64,000 bases of DNA from Cryoendolithus antarcticus (lineage: Eukaryota; Ascomycota; Dothideomycetes; Cladosporiales; Cladosporiaceae), in assembly GCA_002077065.1 (NCBI GenBank), contig NAJO01000040.1, positions 1 to 64,000 on the forward strand, in the 5' to 3' direction. The position numbers and the translations under genes are program-made. Positions 9,711 through 19,461 of this stretch are shown one piece after another (the first letter of the stretch is position 1; the number at the start of each line of letters is the position of its first letter). Below the pieces are notes generated by a model. It saw only the letters and a program-made list of their open reading frames with translations. It searched no databases and was not told the origin of the DNA.

Positions 9711-11636
9711 CTATTCGGATTCCGACTCGCGGATCGCGGCAGCCAGTCCAGCTGCTCGACCCTCAGCCCGAGCCTGTCTTAAGGTCTCATGCAATCGTCG
9801 AGTGTTCTCCATGATCCGAGCAAGCTCCGCAGGCTTGTCGCGTGGGTGTAGGGCTGGGCTCAGGCTCCCGTGTGTGTGCGGTTCGGACTCGATCTTGTCT
9901 CGTCTCGAAGTGGCGCGCTCGGCCCCGCCATCGCGGGGCGAGGACACTTGTTGGCAGCACTGCGGTGGCTTGTGTTCGGCTTGTCTTGAGTCTACCTCCT
10001 TCGCAATTCCCTCTTCGGCCAGCTCACTGCTCTCGGCTGAAGGTCGCTGCTTTGGGGCATCAGCATGACGTTGTTCGCGTTCCCTCGCAATCGCCCGAGC
10101 CCATAGGAGTGACCGCATGTTGGGTCGTGGGATCTCGTCACCTACTGTGAATGTAAGTCCGGAAGCGGTTCCTTTCACTGGTGTCGACTTTGGCTGAGAA
10201 TCCAGTGTGCGGGCAAGGGTTACACGATCACAGCGCGATGTCTTGACATAAGAGGTATCCAAGATGCGGGCTCTCGCATGCGGAGCTTGCTTATGGCTCG
10301 GCGAAGCTGACCGGCTCCGCTGACCTGGCTTCCACAGCCGGTATATGGCGCCTGATGAGATCCTCTCCGACGTGCACACGTCATCGTTGCAAGACTTCTG
10401 GGAGACCTTCCATGAAGTGTTGCCAGTATTGCGCAGATGACTCTACCACGCTGTCGGCCTTCGATGGCAGATCTTCGCTCAAATTTGAATCCTCATCCAA
10501 TTGCAGGACCTCGCTTGACGGCGAATCCTCGCTCGATGGCAGGTCTTCGCTTGACGGCAAATACTCGTTCGATGGCAGATGCTCGTTCGATGGCAGATGC
10601 TCGTTCGATGGCAGATGCTCGTTCGATGGCAGATGCTCGTTCGATGGCAGATGCTCGTTCGATGGCAGATGCTCGTTCGATGGCAGATGCTCGTTCGATG
10701 GCAGATGCTCGTTCGATGGCAGATGCTCATTTAAAGGTGCATCATCCCTCGGTGTCTGAACACCGCTCGTCAGTGACACATCCTCACTAGATGGCAAATT
10801 CTCGTTCGATGGTGCATTATCCCTCGGTAGCAGATCACCGCTCGATGGTGGATCTTCGCTCGAGGGTGGATCATCGCTCGGTGGCGGGTCCTCACTGGAG
10901 GGCGAATCCTCACTCGATGCGGCACACGACTTGCCAGCCTCCTCCTGGCGGTACCGGGCCTGTGTCTCTTCCAGCCATTGATTCATGTCGTGTTTGTTGA
11001 CAGCGGCGTCTTCCCAACGCAAGGACAAACGCTTCGCCTCCTCGTTGAGCCATCCTGTGAAACGATGCGCACCCAGCGGATTCGTCGTGAGTATCGCGGG
11101 AAGATCGCCATAATCCCAGCAGACAACGTCTCGGACAGCGTCCTGCATTGCGCGATCAGTATCTCCTCCCAGTCGTTTTAACATAATCCAGCCGACGGCG
11201 TCGGCCTCTTGGCTACGGAGGTCGTAGAGGTCCACTAGTGGAATCATTGCGAATGTGTTGCCCTCTTCAGCACACTTCTGGCTCAGCTTTAACGAGACCT
11301 CGACTGCGACCTGTTCGGGAAATATTTCTGGCGCATAGATGATCATCCTAGCGACCGCATCGATCTTCCCTATCGCATCGAGGCGTCCAAAGCGGTCAAG
11401 ACATTCGGCATCGTGGTGCCCGAGGCCAAGTTCCCGATGCGAGTAATAACAGGCGGCTGAGGAGTAGGTAGACATGTCGAGATAGCGGTGGGAAAACACT
11501 GATCTGCGTTATCGTGATCCAGACAAGACGAGTCGTTGTCGAAAAGAGATGCAAAAAGTGGTACTTACCTTCTCGTGTCGGCTATAATCTTAACCAGCTC
11601 CGCAGGAGACCGCAGCATTTGGGTTCGTGTCCTCAT
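9711..11636 (-). CDS. Uncharacterised protein with SNEHLP hexapeptide repeat array
   Basis: Likely three exons: 11636-11569, 11503-10407 and 10351-9711, about 601 aa. The first intron (11504-11568) has an excellent GTAAGT donor and a CGCAG acceptor. The second (10352-10406, 55 nt) has a weak GTCTCC donor but joins the two long frames in phase. The N-terminal 190 residues look like a helical folded domain of no family I recognise (VARMIIYAPEIFPEQVAVEV). Then comes an acidic Ser/Pro/Glu linker built of hexapeptide repeats, nine perfect SNEHLP units flanked by degenerate SSEDPP-type units. A basic Arg/Ala-rich region follows, ending in a predicted helix (LHETLRQARAEGRAAGLAAA). The start could lie further upstream, where 11637-11912 holds possible additional coding sequence. 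If the second intron is wrong, the protein stops at 10381. Confidence 0.6.
10565..10726. repeat. 18-bp coding minisatellite, nine perfect copies
   Basis: Nine identical tandem copies of TCGTTCGATGGCAGATGC (plus strand), flanked on both sides by diverged 18-bp units out to about 10800-10900. On the minus strand each unit encodes the hexapeptide SNEHLP. Because 18 is a multiple of 3 and the unit lacks stops in several frames, long artificial frames appear in the other readings. Copy number is probably polymorphic. Confidence 0.97.
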
Positions 11637-12180
11637 GACAGCCTCCAGTGATACTGATACTTGGCTTCACTAATCAAGGAGGAGTAGATAGCAGAGGCCT
11701 GGGTACATGCTATCACAACCTCGAGCTGAAGCGTCTCGGGGATACTCGAGATTATTGCAGCCGGGCAAAATGTCGTCCGAGCTGGTGAAGAATCGCGCTC
11801 GTCCGACCAACATTTCAATCATACCAGTGTGCATACAGACAGCCGGTAGCCGGCCGACGCGGGAGATCATAGTGAGGCCCGACTTGTCGATGAATCTAGT
11901 ATCATAGACCAAAGTGACTACATGTATCGCAGTGAGGATGGAGTACGTTCAACAGTCCGTAGGTGCGGGAGGTGCCGAAAGAGGAAGCGACATCACACTT
12001 GAACCTCACACAGCAATCCGAGTGAAACACAAGGCAATTCAAGCAATTCCGGTGAAGGCAGGAAACCTTACTGTCTTAGTGTGTCAGCCTTGCCGCTCAT
12101 TCCTACTCCTCATGATAGCTAGCGCTCAACTGCAGCTGAACGACTGATTCGAACTCATGCACTGAACCACATGCCCCACA
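11637..12180. other. Intergenic region, possible extra 5' coding sequence
   Basis: 544 bp between divergent genes. On the minus strand 11670-11912 an 80-codon frame without its own ATG (contains GLTMISRVGRLPAVCMHTGM) faintly recalls the start of BTB-like domains but is broken relative to the downstream gene. It could be a missed first exon or a decayed fragment. I cannot support either. Confidence 0.25.
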
Positions 12181-13401
12181 ATGCCTCCCCGGTACTTCAA
12201 GAATGATGCGCCCTTGGCAAGCAGAGGTATGGCCCACCTTCACTCCCCAAGCTCAGCTCAAAGACTAACAGCCTACAGATCCCTTCAAACAACTCCGCGC
12301 CTCCCTTACCCGCCTCGTCACCGAACACCCTTCAGCCTCCGTGCCCCCGGGAGGAGGCCTCTTCAAAGGCCCCATAAGCGTGGCCTTCACCTTCCTGATC
12401 CTGCAACAACTCTATCCAGACCTGGAGATCGAGTCGCAGCTTCTCGGTACCTGGTCGGCAGCCTATCTCAAAACCGCTCAAGATGCCATAGCGACCTACC
12501 CAGGCCCGACGGTCGGGAAGTGCGGTATCGGGGATGATATTTTGGCTTTGCTGGCGATAGGCGCGGCGAGTAGTAAGGACGTGGATATGGTGGGGAGCCT
12601 TTGTGATTATTCGGCAGAGGTGCTGGATCCGGAGACGGAGAACGAGTTCCTGTTCGGGAGGGCTGGGTACTTGTACTTGCTTCGGCTTGTGAAGGCGTCT
12701 TTCGTCGACGATCCAGCTACGCTGCAGCTGATCACCGATACACAAGACGATGTTGTAGACGCCATACTTGACTCGCCCCGGCCCTGGAAATGGCACGGCA
12801 AGACTTATGTCGGAGCTATACATGGCGCGATGGGCATCATCACGCAGGTCGTACTTACGGATCCGAAGAAATACGCCGCGAAGGTGGCGCCGGATCTGGC
12901 TGTGCTGTTGACGTATCAGTATGAGACTGGCAACTGGCCGAGCAGTATACCGCCGGAGCGAGATCGCTTGGTGCAGGTCTGTCATGGGGCGCCGGGAGTG
13001 GTGATCAGTTTGAACAGCATTAAGCAATACTTTCCGGCGCTGGAGGACAAGATTGGGAAGGCGATTGTGAAGGGGCGAGAATGCGTGAGGGAGAGGGGCC
13101 TGTTGACCAAGGAGCCTTGTATATGTCACGGTAGGCTAGCCCTCTGCTGCCTCACCGCGTGAACGACACTGACGATCATCCAGGCATTACCGGCAACGCG
13201 CTTGCGCTGGAAGACAAGGACTTCGAGCACTTCCTCACCTACACCACCGGCCACGAGATCAAGTCCATGGAGCGGGATGGCATGTTGGAGAAGTCTTCGA
13301 TGTCAGAGAGTCTCTTTGGCGGAGAGGCCGGCCGTGCATGGGCCTGGGCCGTGGCGGATAAGAATCTTGAGAAGCGGATTCTAGGATACAACGACCTGTG
13401 A
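12181..13401 (+). CDS. Eukaryotic LanC-like (LANCL) protein
   Basis: Exons 12181-12226, 12279-13130 and 13184-13401, giving 371 aa. Introns of 52 and 53 nt join exactly in frame (MPPRYF...ASRG then DPFKQL; CICHG then ITGNAL). LanC-like proteins form an alpha/alpha toroid of seven GxxG-type repeats around one zinc. Here GVGKCGIGDDILAL-like repeats occur, with GRAGYLYLLR, IHGAMGI, VCHGAPGVV and CICHGITGNAL. The Cys of VCHGAPG and the Cys-His of ICHG supply the three zinc ligands, so the metal site is intact. Bacterial LanC cyclises lantibiotics; eukaryotic LANCL proteins bind glutathione, and mammalian ones add it to dehydroamino acids in damaged kinases. No precursor peptide or dehydratase lies nearby, so a lanthipeptide role is unlikely. 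Confidence 0.88.
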
Positions 13402-13570
13402 TGAAGACTCGGGCTGTTATGACTTGATGAGACGAGTGCATGATTAGCATGAGATACCCTAAGTCTCGGGCATGATGCCCTGAACATGCGATTGCATAGC
13501 GGACGAGCGAGAGCGAGGTTACTTGACCAGAAATCGTAGCCTGTGGGCATTGACTCGAATGAACGACAGT

Positions 13571-14896
13571 CTACTTCAGGCTCTGCTCCAGCTTTTCCAT
13601 ATTATCTCGCACACTCCCGATAGCTTCCAGCCTCTCGTCCGCGAGCATCACCGCAGCATGCCCAGCCTGCAGCCGGCCTTCCACGAACGTCTTTGTTCCC
13701 TTTCCTGCGTCTGCACCTGCGAGTGCCCAGTCCTTGCCCCTTGACGCTCCTGGGTGGACGAGATGACTTTCATCCGCATGGCGTCGAAGCAGCCTATCAG
13801 TCGCAGCTGTGGCGGTGGTGAGCTCCTTGCGCAGGAAAGCTTGTTGCTGCGAGAGAGCTACCTCGCTGCTCTTCATCTCCAGCAGTGGTGTGACGTAGGG
13901 AAGCAGTATCTCGGCGGGCGTTACGGCGACCTCTACATTGCTTTCGCGAGGGAATGTGTGGTTCGAACCGTCGCCGTGGTCAAAATCCCGTGGCTTCGAT
14001 TGCAACGTCTGCAACAGACTAGACCTGGCTTCGAGGTAGCCTTCATAAAGATCCTCGATCTCCTCAATCGACACAGCAACTTCTCCGACATTGCCATTAG
14101 TACTGCTAGGCGTCGCGAGCACCTTCTCACTCTCAGCCTGCCCCTCACCAACAAGAGCCAGCTGTCGCTCGATCCACCCAATGAGCTCTTTCCTTGTCTG
14201 CTGGAGAGCATACAGCTCCTCACCACTCCCACTCTCAGTACCTCTGCCCAACTCGCTCCGTTGACACCTCTCAACTGCCCCCTTCGCGCTCAGTACAGCT
14301 CTCTGCAGCTCCCCCAGCCTCTGCCGCGCGTCCACGCCGCCGTGACCGTTGGCAGCATCATGCTGCGAATTCGACGGCGGTACAGGTACTTCGCCGGCTC
14401 GTTTGCGGACTACGTCGTCTATGGCCACGCTCCCGAGTGCAGAGCCGGCGTCTTCGATGCCGTCCAAGGCATGGGAGAGTACGAGCAGTCTACGGCGTTT
14501 CTCACGAGCGCGAAGCAGTGAGAGGACATCTGTAGAGTCGCTACCAGGTTGAGGGGCGATATGGCCGGCATTACCAGGGGATAGACTCTGTAGCTCCGAT
14601 TTCAAGCCATCATATCGCTTCCGTGCGGCCTGATGCGCGACCAGGGCGCGATAGTATGCTTTTCGGACGCCTGTGAGTGAAGTCGGTGGTTCTCCGAGTG
14701 GCCTTGATAGTGGTGGGTCGGAGACATTGGCACAGCACAGCGGTGTGGCGTTTTCGAGATGGAGGTGCGACTCAAGATGACCGTGGAGGTTTTGGCGGAT
14801 TGAGAAGACTTCCGAACGGGACTTGATGTACGGCTCGAGGGCTTTGGAGACAGCTGGGATGGGACAGGGATCCATTGGAGTGGTCTTGGTACACAT
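13571..14896 (-). CDS. Conserved hypothetical coiled-coil protein
   Basis: Uninterrupted 441-aa frame from an ATG at 14896. Function not recognised. Residues about 75-120 (VRKAYYRALVAHQAARKRYDGLKSEL), 125-150 and 200-260 are highly charged helices likely to form coiled coils. Near residue 300 is an acidic helix (SIEEIEDLYEGYLEARSSLL) and the C-terminal 80 residues form another helix. There is no signal peptide or membrane segment. The composition and repeated short coiled coils suggest a structural or cytoskeletal component. The upstream neighbour on the same strand, 145 bp away, encodes dynamitin, also a coiled-coil protein, but I see no sequence evidence of a shared complex. A second Met at residue 8 is an alternative start. 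Confidence 0.75.
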   Translation of the reverse strand: MCTKTTPMDPCPIPAVSKALEPYIKSRSEVFSIRQNLHGHLESHLHLENATPLCCANVSDPPLSRPLGEPPTSLTGVRKAYYRALVAHQAARKRYDGLKSELQSLSPGNAGHIAPQPGSDSTDVLSLLRAREKRRRLLVLSHALDGIEDAGSALGSVAIDDVVRKRAGEVPVPPSNSQHDAANGHGGVDARQRLGELQRAVLSAKGAVERCQRSELGRGTESGSGEELYALQQTRKELIGWIERQLALVGEGQAESEKVLATPSSTNGNVGEVAVSIEEIEDLYEGYLEARSSLLQTLQSKPRDFDHGDGSNHTFPRESNVEVAVTPAEILLPYVTPLLEMKSSEVALSQQQAFLRKELTTATAATDRLLRRHADESHLVHPGASRGKDWALAGADAGKGTKTFVEGRLQAGHAAVMLADERLEAIGSVRDNMEKLEQSLK

Positions 14897-15041
14897 TCAG
14901 TAGGGAGGGGACGTGAAGTTAAGCTGGAGGTTGACGACGCGACTTCGTCACGAAATCACGGGACGTTCAAGATTTCGACATCACTTTGTCCATATACACG
15001 GATAAGATTGGCTTGCACTCGATACCAGTGCCATGGTCCTG

Positions 15042-16217
15042 CTATGCTAGTTTCTCCAGCCTCCCCTCCAGATCTTTGACCCAGCCCTGCACTACCTTAC
15101 CATTTCGCCCATTCGCCTCATCAGCTTCTCTCACAGCTTCCTCCACCCGCTCCAGTCCCTCTCTCCAAGCCTTGAGCTCGGTGTCGAATTCGTCTTGCTG
15201 TCGTTCCAGGGCTTTCAGCTCTGCAGCCGCGTTCGCTGCACCGCCATGTAACGTTCGTAGACTTCGTAAGCGCTCTACCACAGCGGGCACCGTGGGCGAG
15301 AGTGACTGGAGTGTCGGTAGGAGACCATACAGGGCGTTTAGCTTCGCTAGGTCCGGCGAGGTGTTCGAGGCGGATGAAGGTGTCTTGGACATTCCGTTCG
15401 TCGTAGCGCTGGAGTCTGTTGTATATTGTGAGGCTGTGAAGGCTTCTGCTTCCTCGCGGAGCTTGCGTATACGTGTACTTGACGCTGCCAGGCTTTCAAG
15501 TGATGTCGCTGTCATAAGTGCTGAGAGCTGCTGGTCCAACATCTGCACAGATGGTAGTAAGGGTGCTGTTGCTGAAGAATCTCCATTTGGGAGGCCACCC
15601 TCAACGCCGAGCGGGCCCAGCGACCGTTCCAGAGCTGACAAGCGTGCATCGAAGCCTGCAATACCAGTCGGCTCAGTGTGCTCGTTCTCTGGCTCCCCGT
15701 CCTCATCGCCGTTCGTGCTAGCTCGCACGACAGATTTCCTCGCATCCCTTCCATTCGCATTGGTGCCTCGTACATCAAGTCCTTCGAGCACCTCCCTCAA
15801 TGCATCCATCTCCTCATCAATGCCTTCGTTCTGGTCTCCACTTGTCTTCTCTCGCTCAGCCAGCACTCTACACTCCTCAACCTCCCTTCTTAACCTCGCA
15901 ACCCGTTCCTCCAACCCTTCGTCCTCCGCTCTCCGCCTCCCAAACTTCCAACCCTTCTTGCCTCCACCCACGCCGTCTCCGAATTCCCCTCCCCGCACAT
16001 CTCGTCCCCGACCTTCGCGTGTGAAGCGCTCGCGTGCCGTGCCTGGCAGGATCCGGCGGTGAGAGATGCCGTTGTCGTTTGAGGAGATGCTGGAGGTGGA
16101 GGAGACGCTTAAGGGGCGTGATGGAGGAGAGGTGGTGAGAGAGGGGTGCGTGGTTTCGTAGATGTCGGGTGCGGTGTCGTAGCCGGGGAGGAGAGCAAGG
16201 CGGGAGGAGTGGGCCAT
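15042..16217 (-). CDS. JNM1: Dynamitin, dynactin subunit 2 (p50/Jnm1 family)
   Basis: Intron-less 391-aa protein, the usual length for dynamitin (about 400). The diagnostic N-terminal motif is present: LPGYDTAPDIYET at residues 9-21, the part that anchors the Arp1 filament in dynactin. The rest is coiled coil: LEERVARLRREVEECRVL (about 103-120), the central LSALERSLGPLG (about 193-204), a conserved LLPSVQMLDQQLSALM (about 223-238), and C-terminal helices (about 335-390). Dynamitin sits in the dynactin shoulder, which links dynein to cargo and is needed for nuclear positioning in hyphae. The symbol is that of the yeast homolog. The gene is divergent from LCL3 across 253 bp. Confidence 0.88.
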   Translation of the reverse strand: MAHSSRLALLPGYDTAPDIYETTHPSLTTSPPSRPLSVSSTSSISSNDNGISHRRILPGTARERFTREGRGRDVRGGEFGDGVGGGKKGWKFGRRRAEDEGLEERVARLRREVEECRVLAEREKTSGDQNEGIDEEMDALREVLEGLDVRGTNANGRDARKSVVRASTNGDEDGEPENEHTEPTGIAGFDARLSALERSLGPLGVEGGLPNGDSSATAPLLPSVQMLDQQLSALMTATSLESLAASSTRIRKLREEAEAFTASQYTTDSSATTNGMSKTPSSASNTSPDLAKLNALYGLLPTLQSLSPTVPAVVERLRSLRTLHGGAANAAAELKALERQQDEFDTELKAWREGLERVEEAVREADEANGRNGKVVQGWVKDLEGRLEKLA

Positions 16218-16470
16218 AGCTGGATGTTGCGTGCTTTCTTCAGCCTAGGAAACTTGTCTTCGCACAAAGGTTTTCGCGACGCGCAGGAGGCAGTCGGGGT
16301 GCTGATTAGAGCAGACACTGTCTCAATGTAGCATGAAAGCCGCGGTGTTGGTAGTTTACTGGGTGGAATATAAAGTACCAAGCTCGTCCTGGTGACATAA
16401 GATCGTGAAGCTACCATCTCAAACACACTTCTCCCCCTTACCTTCCCTCTATAGCTACGGCCACTGAGCC
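16218..16470. promoter_or_regulatory. Divergent promoter region
   Basis: 253 bp between the divergent starts of dynamitin and LCL3. The last 80 bp before LCL3 are CT-rich (ACACACTTCTCCCCCTTACC). No further motif called. Confidence 0.5.
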
Positions 16471-17505
16471 ATGCCATGGACCGACTACATCCTCTGGCGT
16501 CGCTCCCATCCCTCTGATGATCCCGCCCCGCCCTCAAAGTCTGCAGCCCCTACAAAGTCCAATGGCACCTGGACCTCCCCGCTCAATGCCCGCGACTACA
16601 CCCACTACACCACCCCGCAAACCCTCGTCTTCGCCGGCATAACCACAGCCTCTACCCTCGCCCTCATCAAGCTCTACAAGAATCACCTCCGCCGCATTCC
16701 CGGCGCCGAGTATCTCAAACCAGGCTTCTTTCGGAGAAGAAGTCTCTACGGCTATGTCACGAGTGTTGGTGACGCAGATGGCCTACGGCTGTTCCATACG
16801 CCAGGCGGCAGGTTGATGGGCTGGGGATGGTGGAGACAAGTGGGCGTGAAAGCGAAGGGCAAGGGACGCGGCATCAGAAAGACCGAGGGAACGCTGAGTA
16901 TCAGGATCGCGGGAATAGATGCGCCGGAGATGGCGCATTTTGGGAAGGAGGAGCAGGCGTACTCTAAAGAGGCGTTTGAATGGTTGCGAGGGTTCACGGA
17001 GCATAAGTATGTGCGAGTCTACCCATACCGCAATGATCAGTTTGGGAGGGTTGTGGGAAGTGTGTTCCGCCGGCAGTGGGTGGTGTGGAACACGGACGTG
17101 GGATTGCAGATGCTGAGGCGCGGATTGGCGACTGTCTATGAGGCAAAGAGTGGTGCCGAGTTCGGAGACAGTGAAGCACTGTATCGCGAGACGGAGGCGC
17201 AGGCAAAATCGAAAGGAGTGGGCATTTGGCGCAGTCCGGGGTTCATTGGGAAGCTGCTTGGGCAGGAGAAGGCGGTAGAGAGTCCGAGAGAGTACAAGAC
17301 GAGGACTTCGCAGCAAGAGCATGGGAAGAGGGCTTCGCCGAAGCCCGTTGCTAGTTCTGCAACAGCGTCAAAGCCAGAAGTGTCTTCGAGCGGATGGCTG
17401 CGAGGGCTGTTGAGGTTCGAAAGCGCATCGCCTACTGCCTCAAGCGATGACGAAACCCCGACACCACAAGGAGGCGCGTCACACAAAGTGAGAATAGGCA
17501 AGTGA
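16471..17505 (+). CDS. LCL3: LCL3-type membrane-anchored endonuclease (thermonuclease fold)
   Basis: Intron-less 344-aa protein of the fungal LCL3 family, annotated as probable Ca-dependent endonucleases of the mitochondrial membrane. A single N-terminal transmembrane segment lies at about residues 51-69 (TLVFAGITTASTLALIKLY), followed by KNHLRRIPGAEYLKPGFFRRRSLYG, the family linker. The SNase barrel follows: VGDADGLRLFHTPGG, LSIRIAGIDAPEMAHFG (metal Asp and catalytic Arg region), YPYRNDQFGRVVGSV, LQMLRRGLATVYE and GVGIWRSPGF. The C-terminal 70 residues are Ser/Pro-rich and unconserved. Fold and metal ligands are intact; the biological role even in yeast (long chronological lifespan) is loosely defined. 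Confidence 0.92.
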   Translation: MPWTDYILWRRSHPSDDPAPPSKSAAPTKSNGTWTSPLNARDYTHYTTPQTLVFAGITTASTLALIKLYKNHLRRIPGAEYLKPGFFRRRSLYGYVTSVGDADGLRLFHTPGGRLMGWGWWRQVGVKAKGKGRGIRKTEGTLSIRIAGIDAPEMAHFGKEEQAYSKEAFEWLRGFTEHKYVRVYPYRNDQFGRVVGSVFRRQWVVWNTDVGLQMLRRGLATVYEAKSGAEFGDSEALYRETEAQAKSKGVGIWRSPGFIGKLLGQEKAVESPREYKTRTSQQEHGKRASPKPVASSATASKPEVSSSGWLRGLLRFESASPTASSDDETPTPQGGASHKVRIGK

Positions 17506-17891
17506 AATACAAGGTGATCACCTTACATTCACAAAAGCGCAATCGCGTAAATACCGAACTCATGTCACAGCCTGACTTAACCTCACGTAAGAGAAGTCAC
17601 CCCAATATTCTTGAACACGAACGAAACGAATGACAGCGGACCCGGTCAGCTCGGACCATCTCCCCTACCCTACCCAGGGCGAAGCCGGAGATCTCTTGAC
17701 GTGAAGTGTACTTAGTGTTACCGCCCGTGAGTCTCGATTATCAAACCCTAATTGCCAGCCACTGACCTGGACCACACTAGTCCGAAGACCATGCAAAGTT
17801 ATTGGCCGTCGACCGAGTGAAACTCAAGGGCTGCGTTGATCCCCACTCGACCAAGCAAGACCCATCAGGAGAAGGCGCCAAACCGCAGACA
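17506..17891. other. Intergenic region upstream of the F-box-like array
   Basis: 386 bp between LCL3 and the first F-box-like gene. It contains the LCL3 3' end and the next promoter. No gene or repeat was seen. Confidence 0.4.
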
Positions 17892-18521
17892 ATGTCTCAC
17901 ACCACGCCTCCCTCCGCCTCCTACAATTCCGCAGCGAAGAAGGTCTCCGCCATCGTCGAACTCCTCAAAATCATCCTGCTCGACGAAGCCATCCCGGACG
18001 ACCAGCTCTACTCATTACAACAAGTGAATCGCGACACCTACTACACGATCCGAGCATGTCCCGCCCTCGTACGGAAGATGTTTCCGAGGTACAAGCTACC
18101 ATGGACGCCGAAAGCGCCGGTCCAGTTCAGTCCCATCTTTGCCCCTGATCAGCCATCCCATCCCCATCTCCGGCAAACTTACTGCCGCGAGACGGTCTTC
18201 ATTGCCAACCATGCAATCGCGCAGGCTTTCGGTGGCTTCGCGGTTGGTATCACCTACTTCCCACACCAAGAGGGCGGTATGCTGCAAATCGGTGGGAGAA
18301 GAACGGATGGGAAGCGGAATCATCTCGGTTCTTCTACGATCGTGGGATCGTGGGGCGAGATGTCAGTTGCGAGCCGGGCTTTGGTGGTGACAGTGTATGT
18401 TCGTGATGGCGAGGCGGAGGCTGTGGGGGGTACGCGTGGTGTTCGCACTTTGCGCGATTTGTATGAGGTGCTTGGGGAGGTGGGGGAGGGCTTTGATTGT
18501 TTGGAGCTGTGTGCTGCTTGA
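17892..18521 (+). CDS. F-box-like paralog 1 of the tandem array
   Basis: Intron-less 209-aa protein; the ATG at 17892 precedes the family N-terminus (MSHTTPPSAS). Residues about 14-52 form an F-box-like helical domain (AAKKVSAIVELLKIILLD, then LYSLQQVNRDTYYTI). The centre has the family motif IVGSWGEMSVASRALVV, corresponding to a W-(R/K)-(D/E)-M-L block, and the C-terminus has RTLRDLYEVLGEVGEGFDCLELCAA. Similar proteins form large, fast-evolving families in Dothideomycetes. F-boxes normally bind Skp1 in SCF ubiquitin ligases, but neither substrate nor Skp1 binding can be seen here. This is the first of six same-strand copies. Confidence 0.75.
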   Translation: MSHTTPPSASYNSAAKKVSAIVELLKIILLDEAIPDDQLYSLQQVNRDTYYTIRACPALVRKMFPRYKLPWTPKAPVQFSPIFAPDQPSHPHLRQTYCRETVFIANHAIAQAFGGFAVGITYFPHQEGGMLQIGGRRTDGKRNHLGSSTIVGSWGEMSVASRALVVTVYVRDGEAEAVGGTRGVRTLRDLYEVLGEVGEGFDCLELCAA

Positions 18522-19461
18522 GTACGGGGATGGACATTCGACCTGGCATTGGAATGTGAGATTACACGTAGTCGAATCACGACAGCTGATATGCTGCTGT
18601 GCTGGAGGTGAGATGCATTGCTGGAGGTGAGATATGAACGACGTGGACTAGGGAGTGATCGGATCATCGGCGAGGCAGACTGGCCAACTGCAATAGGGTT
18701 GCGGGAGTACTGGGTACTTACGGCATCATGGAATCAGCTTGGCTACATCGATCAGATACGCTCAGAGGGGAGACTGACTCATTTGCCGATGAAAGTGTCT
18801 GGCCATTCGACTCCATTGGACGCTTCGCAGCATCTGCCAGCTAAGACCAGTGCTACGTACTGGAAGCGACGCATGGTCGCAAAGGGGTAGGTAGGTCTTC
18901 AGCTACTGACATGAGACAGCATATTACTGGACTTCAAAGAAGTAGTAAGGCGCCGACTCAACGTCACGTGATTTCGCATTTAGGTTCTCGACCAGTCATA
19001 GTGTCCTCGATGTGGGCGAGCAAGACCTCTACAATTTTCCAATCGTTCTGAATTCTCTCACTTTCTCCCCAGAGACAAGCACTCAGCTTGCTCACGGGAC
19101 AGTCGCAAAGGACATCGCACCCCAAACGACAAAGACGCTCGAGGGGAACTCATCAGCATCTGTTATAGTAAGTCTTCCCAAATACCCTCACTTCTTCACA
19201 TGATCCGCATGTGCGCCTGCGGTCGTAGCTGCAGAAGCGGAGAATGGCTGCAGGGTCCTGCGGAGAGGTAGAGTGTCCGTTAGTCTAGAGCAGCAGCGCA
19301 CGAGGCTGTCCACCTCTGTCTCTCTCGTCAGCAGACCGTAACGCTCTTCGTTGTCGCAGCTTGCTTGATAGATGCACAAAGAAGTGCTCAAGCGTACAGA
19401 AAGGCAATGCTTTGTAAAGTGCAGTGCTGATTTACTCTCAGCAACCGCAGCATACTCAGCA
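18522..19461. other. Intergenic region with a short direct repeat
   Basis: 940 bp without a supported gene. A 15-bp direct repeat TGCTGGAGGTGAGAT lies at 18600-18614 and 18619-18633. An in-frame ATG at 19372 could extend the next gene, but the stretch before 19462 has no family character. Confidence 0.4.

Noticed and set aside
10355..10759. Long plus-strand frames over the minisatellite (FDGRCS and MADARS repeats)
   Set aside because: They are by-products of an 18-bp repeat without stops; the minus-strand frame has folded sequence on both sides and is in phase with plausible introns.
12332..13129. 265-codon minus-strand frame across the LanC-like gene
   Set aside because: Antisense shadow; the plus-strand frame has the zinc motifs and correct splice sites.
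12181..13401. Lanthipeptide biosynthesis locus
   Set aside because: The LanC-like protein belongs to the eukaryotic type and no dehydratase, precursor peptide or transporter lies nearby.
14986..16062. 358-codon plus-strand frame across dynamitin
   Set aside because: Antisense to a gene with the dynamitin signature; Ser/Pro/Arg-rich composition is what reverse reading of Glu/Ala/Leu-rich coiled coil gives.
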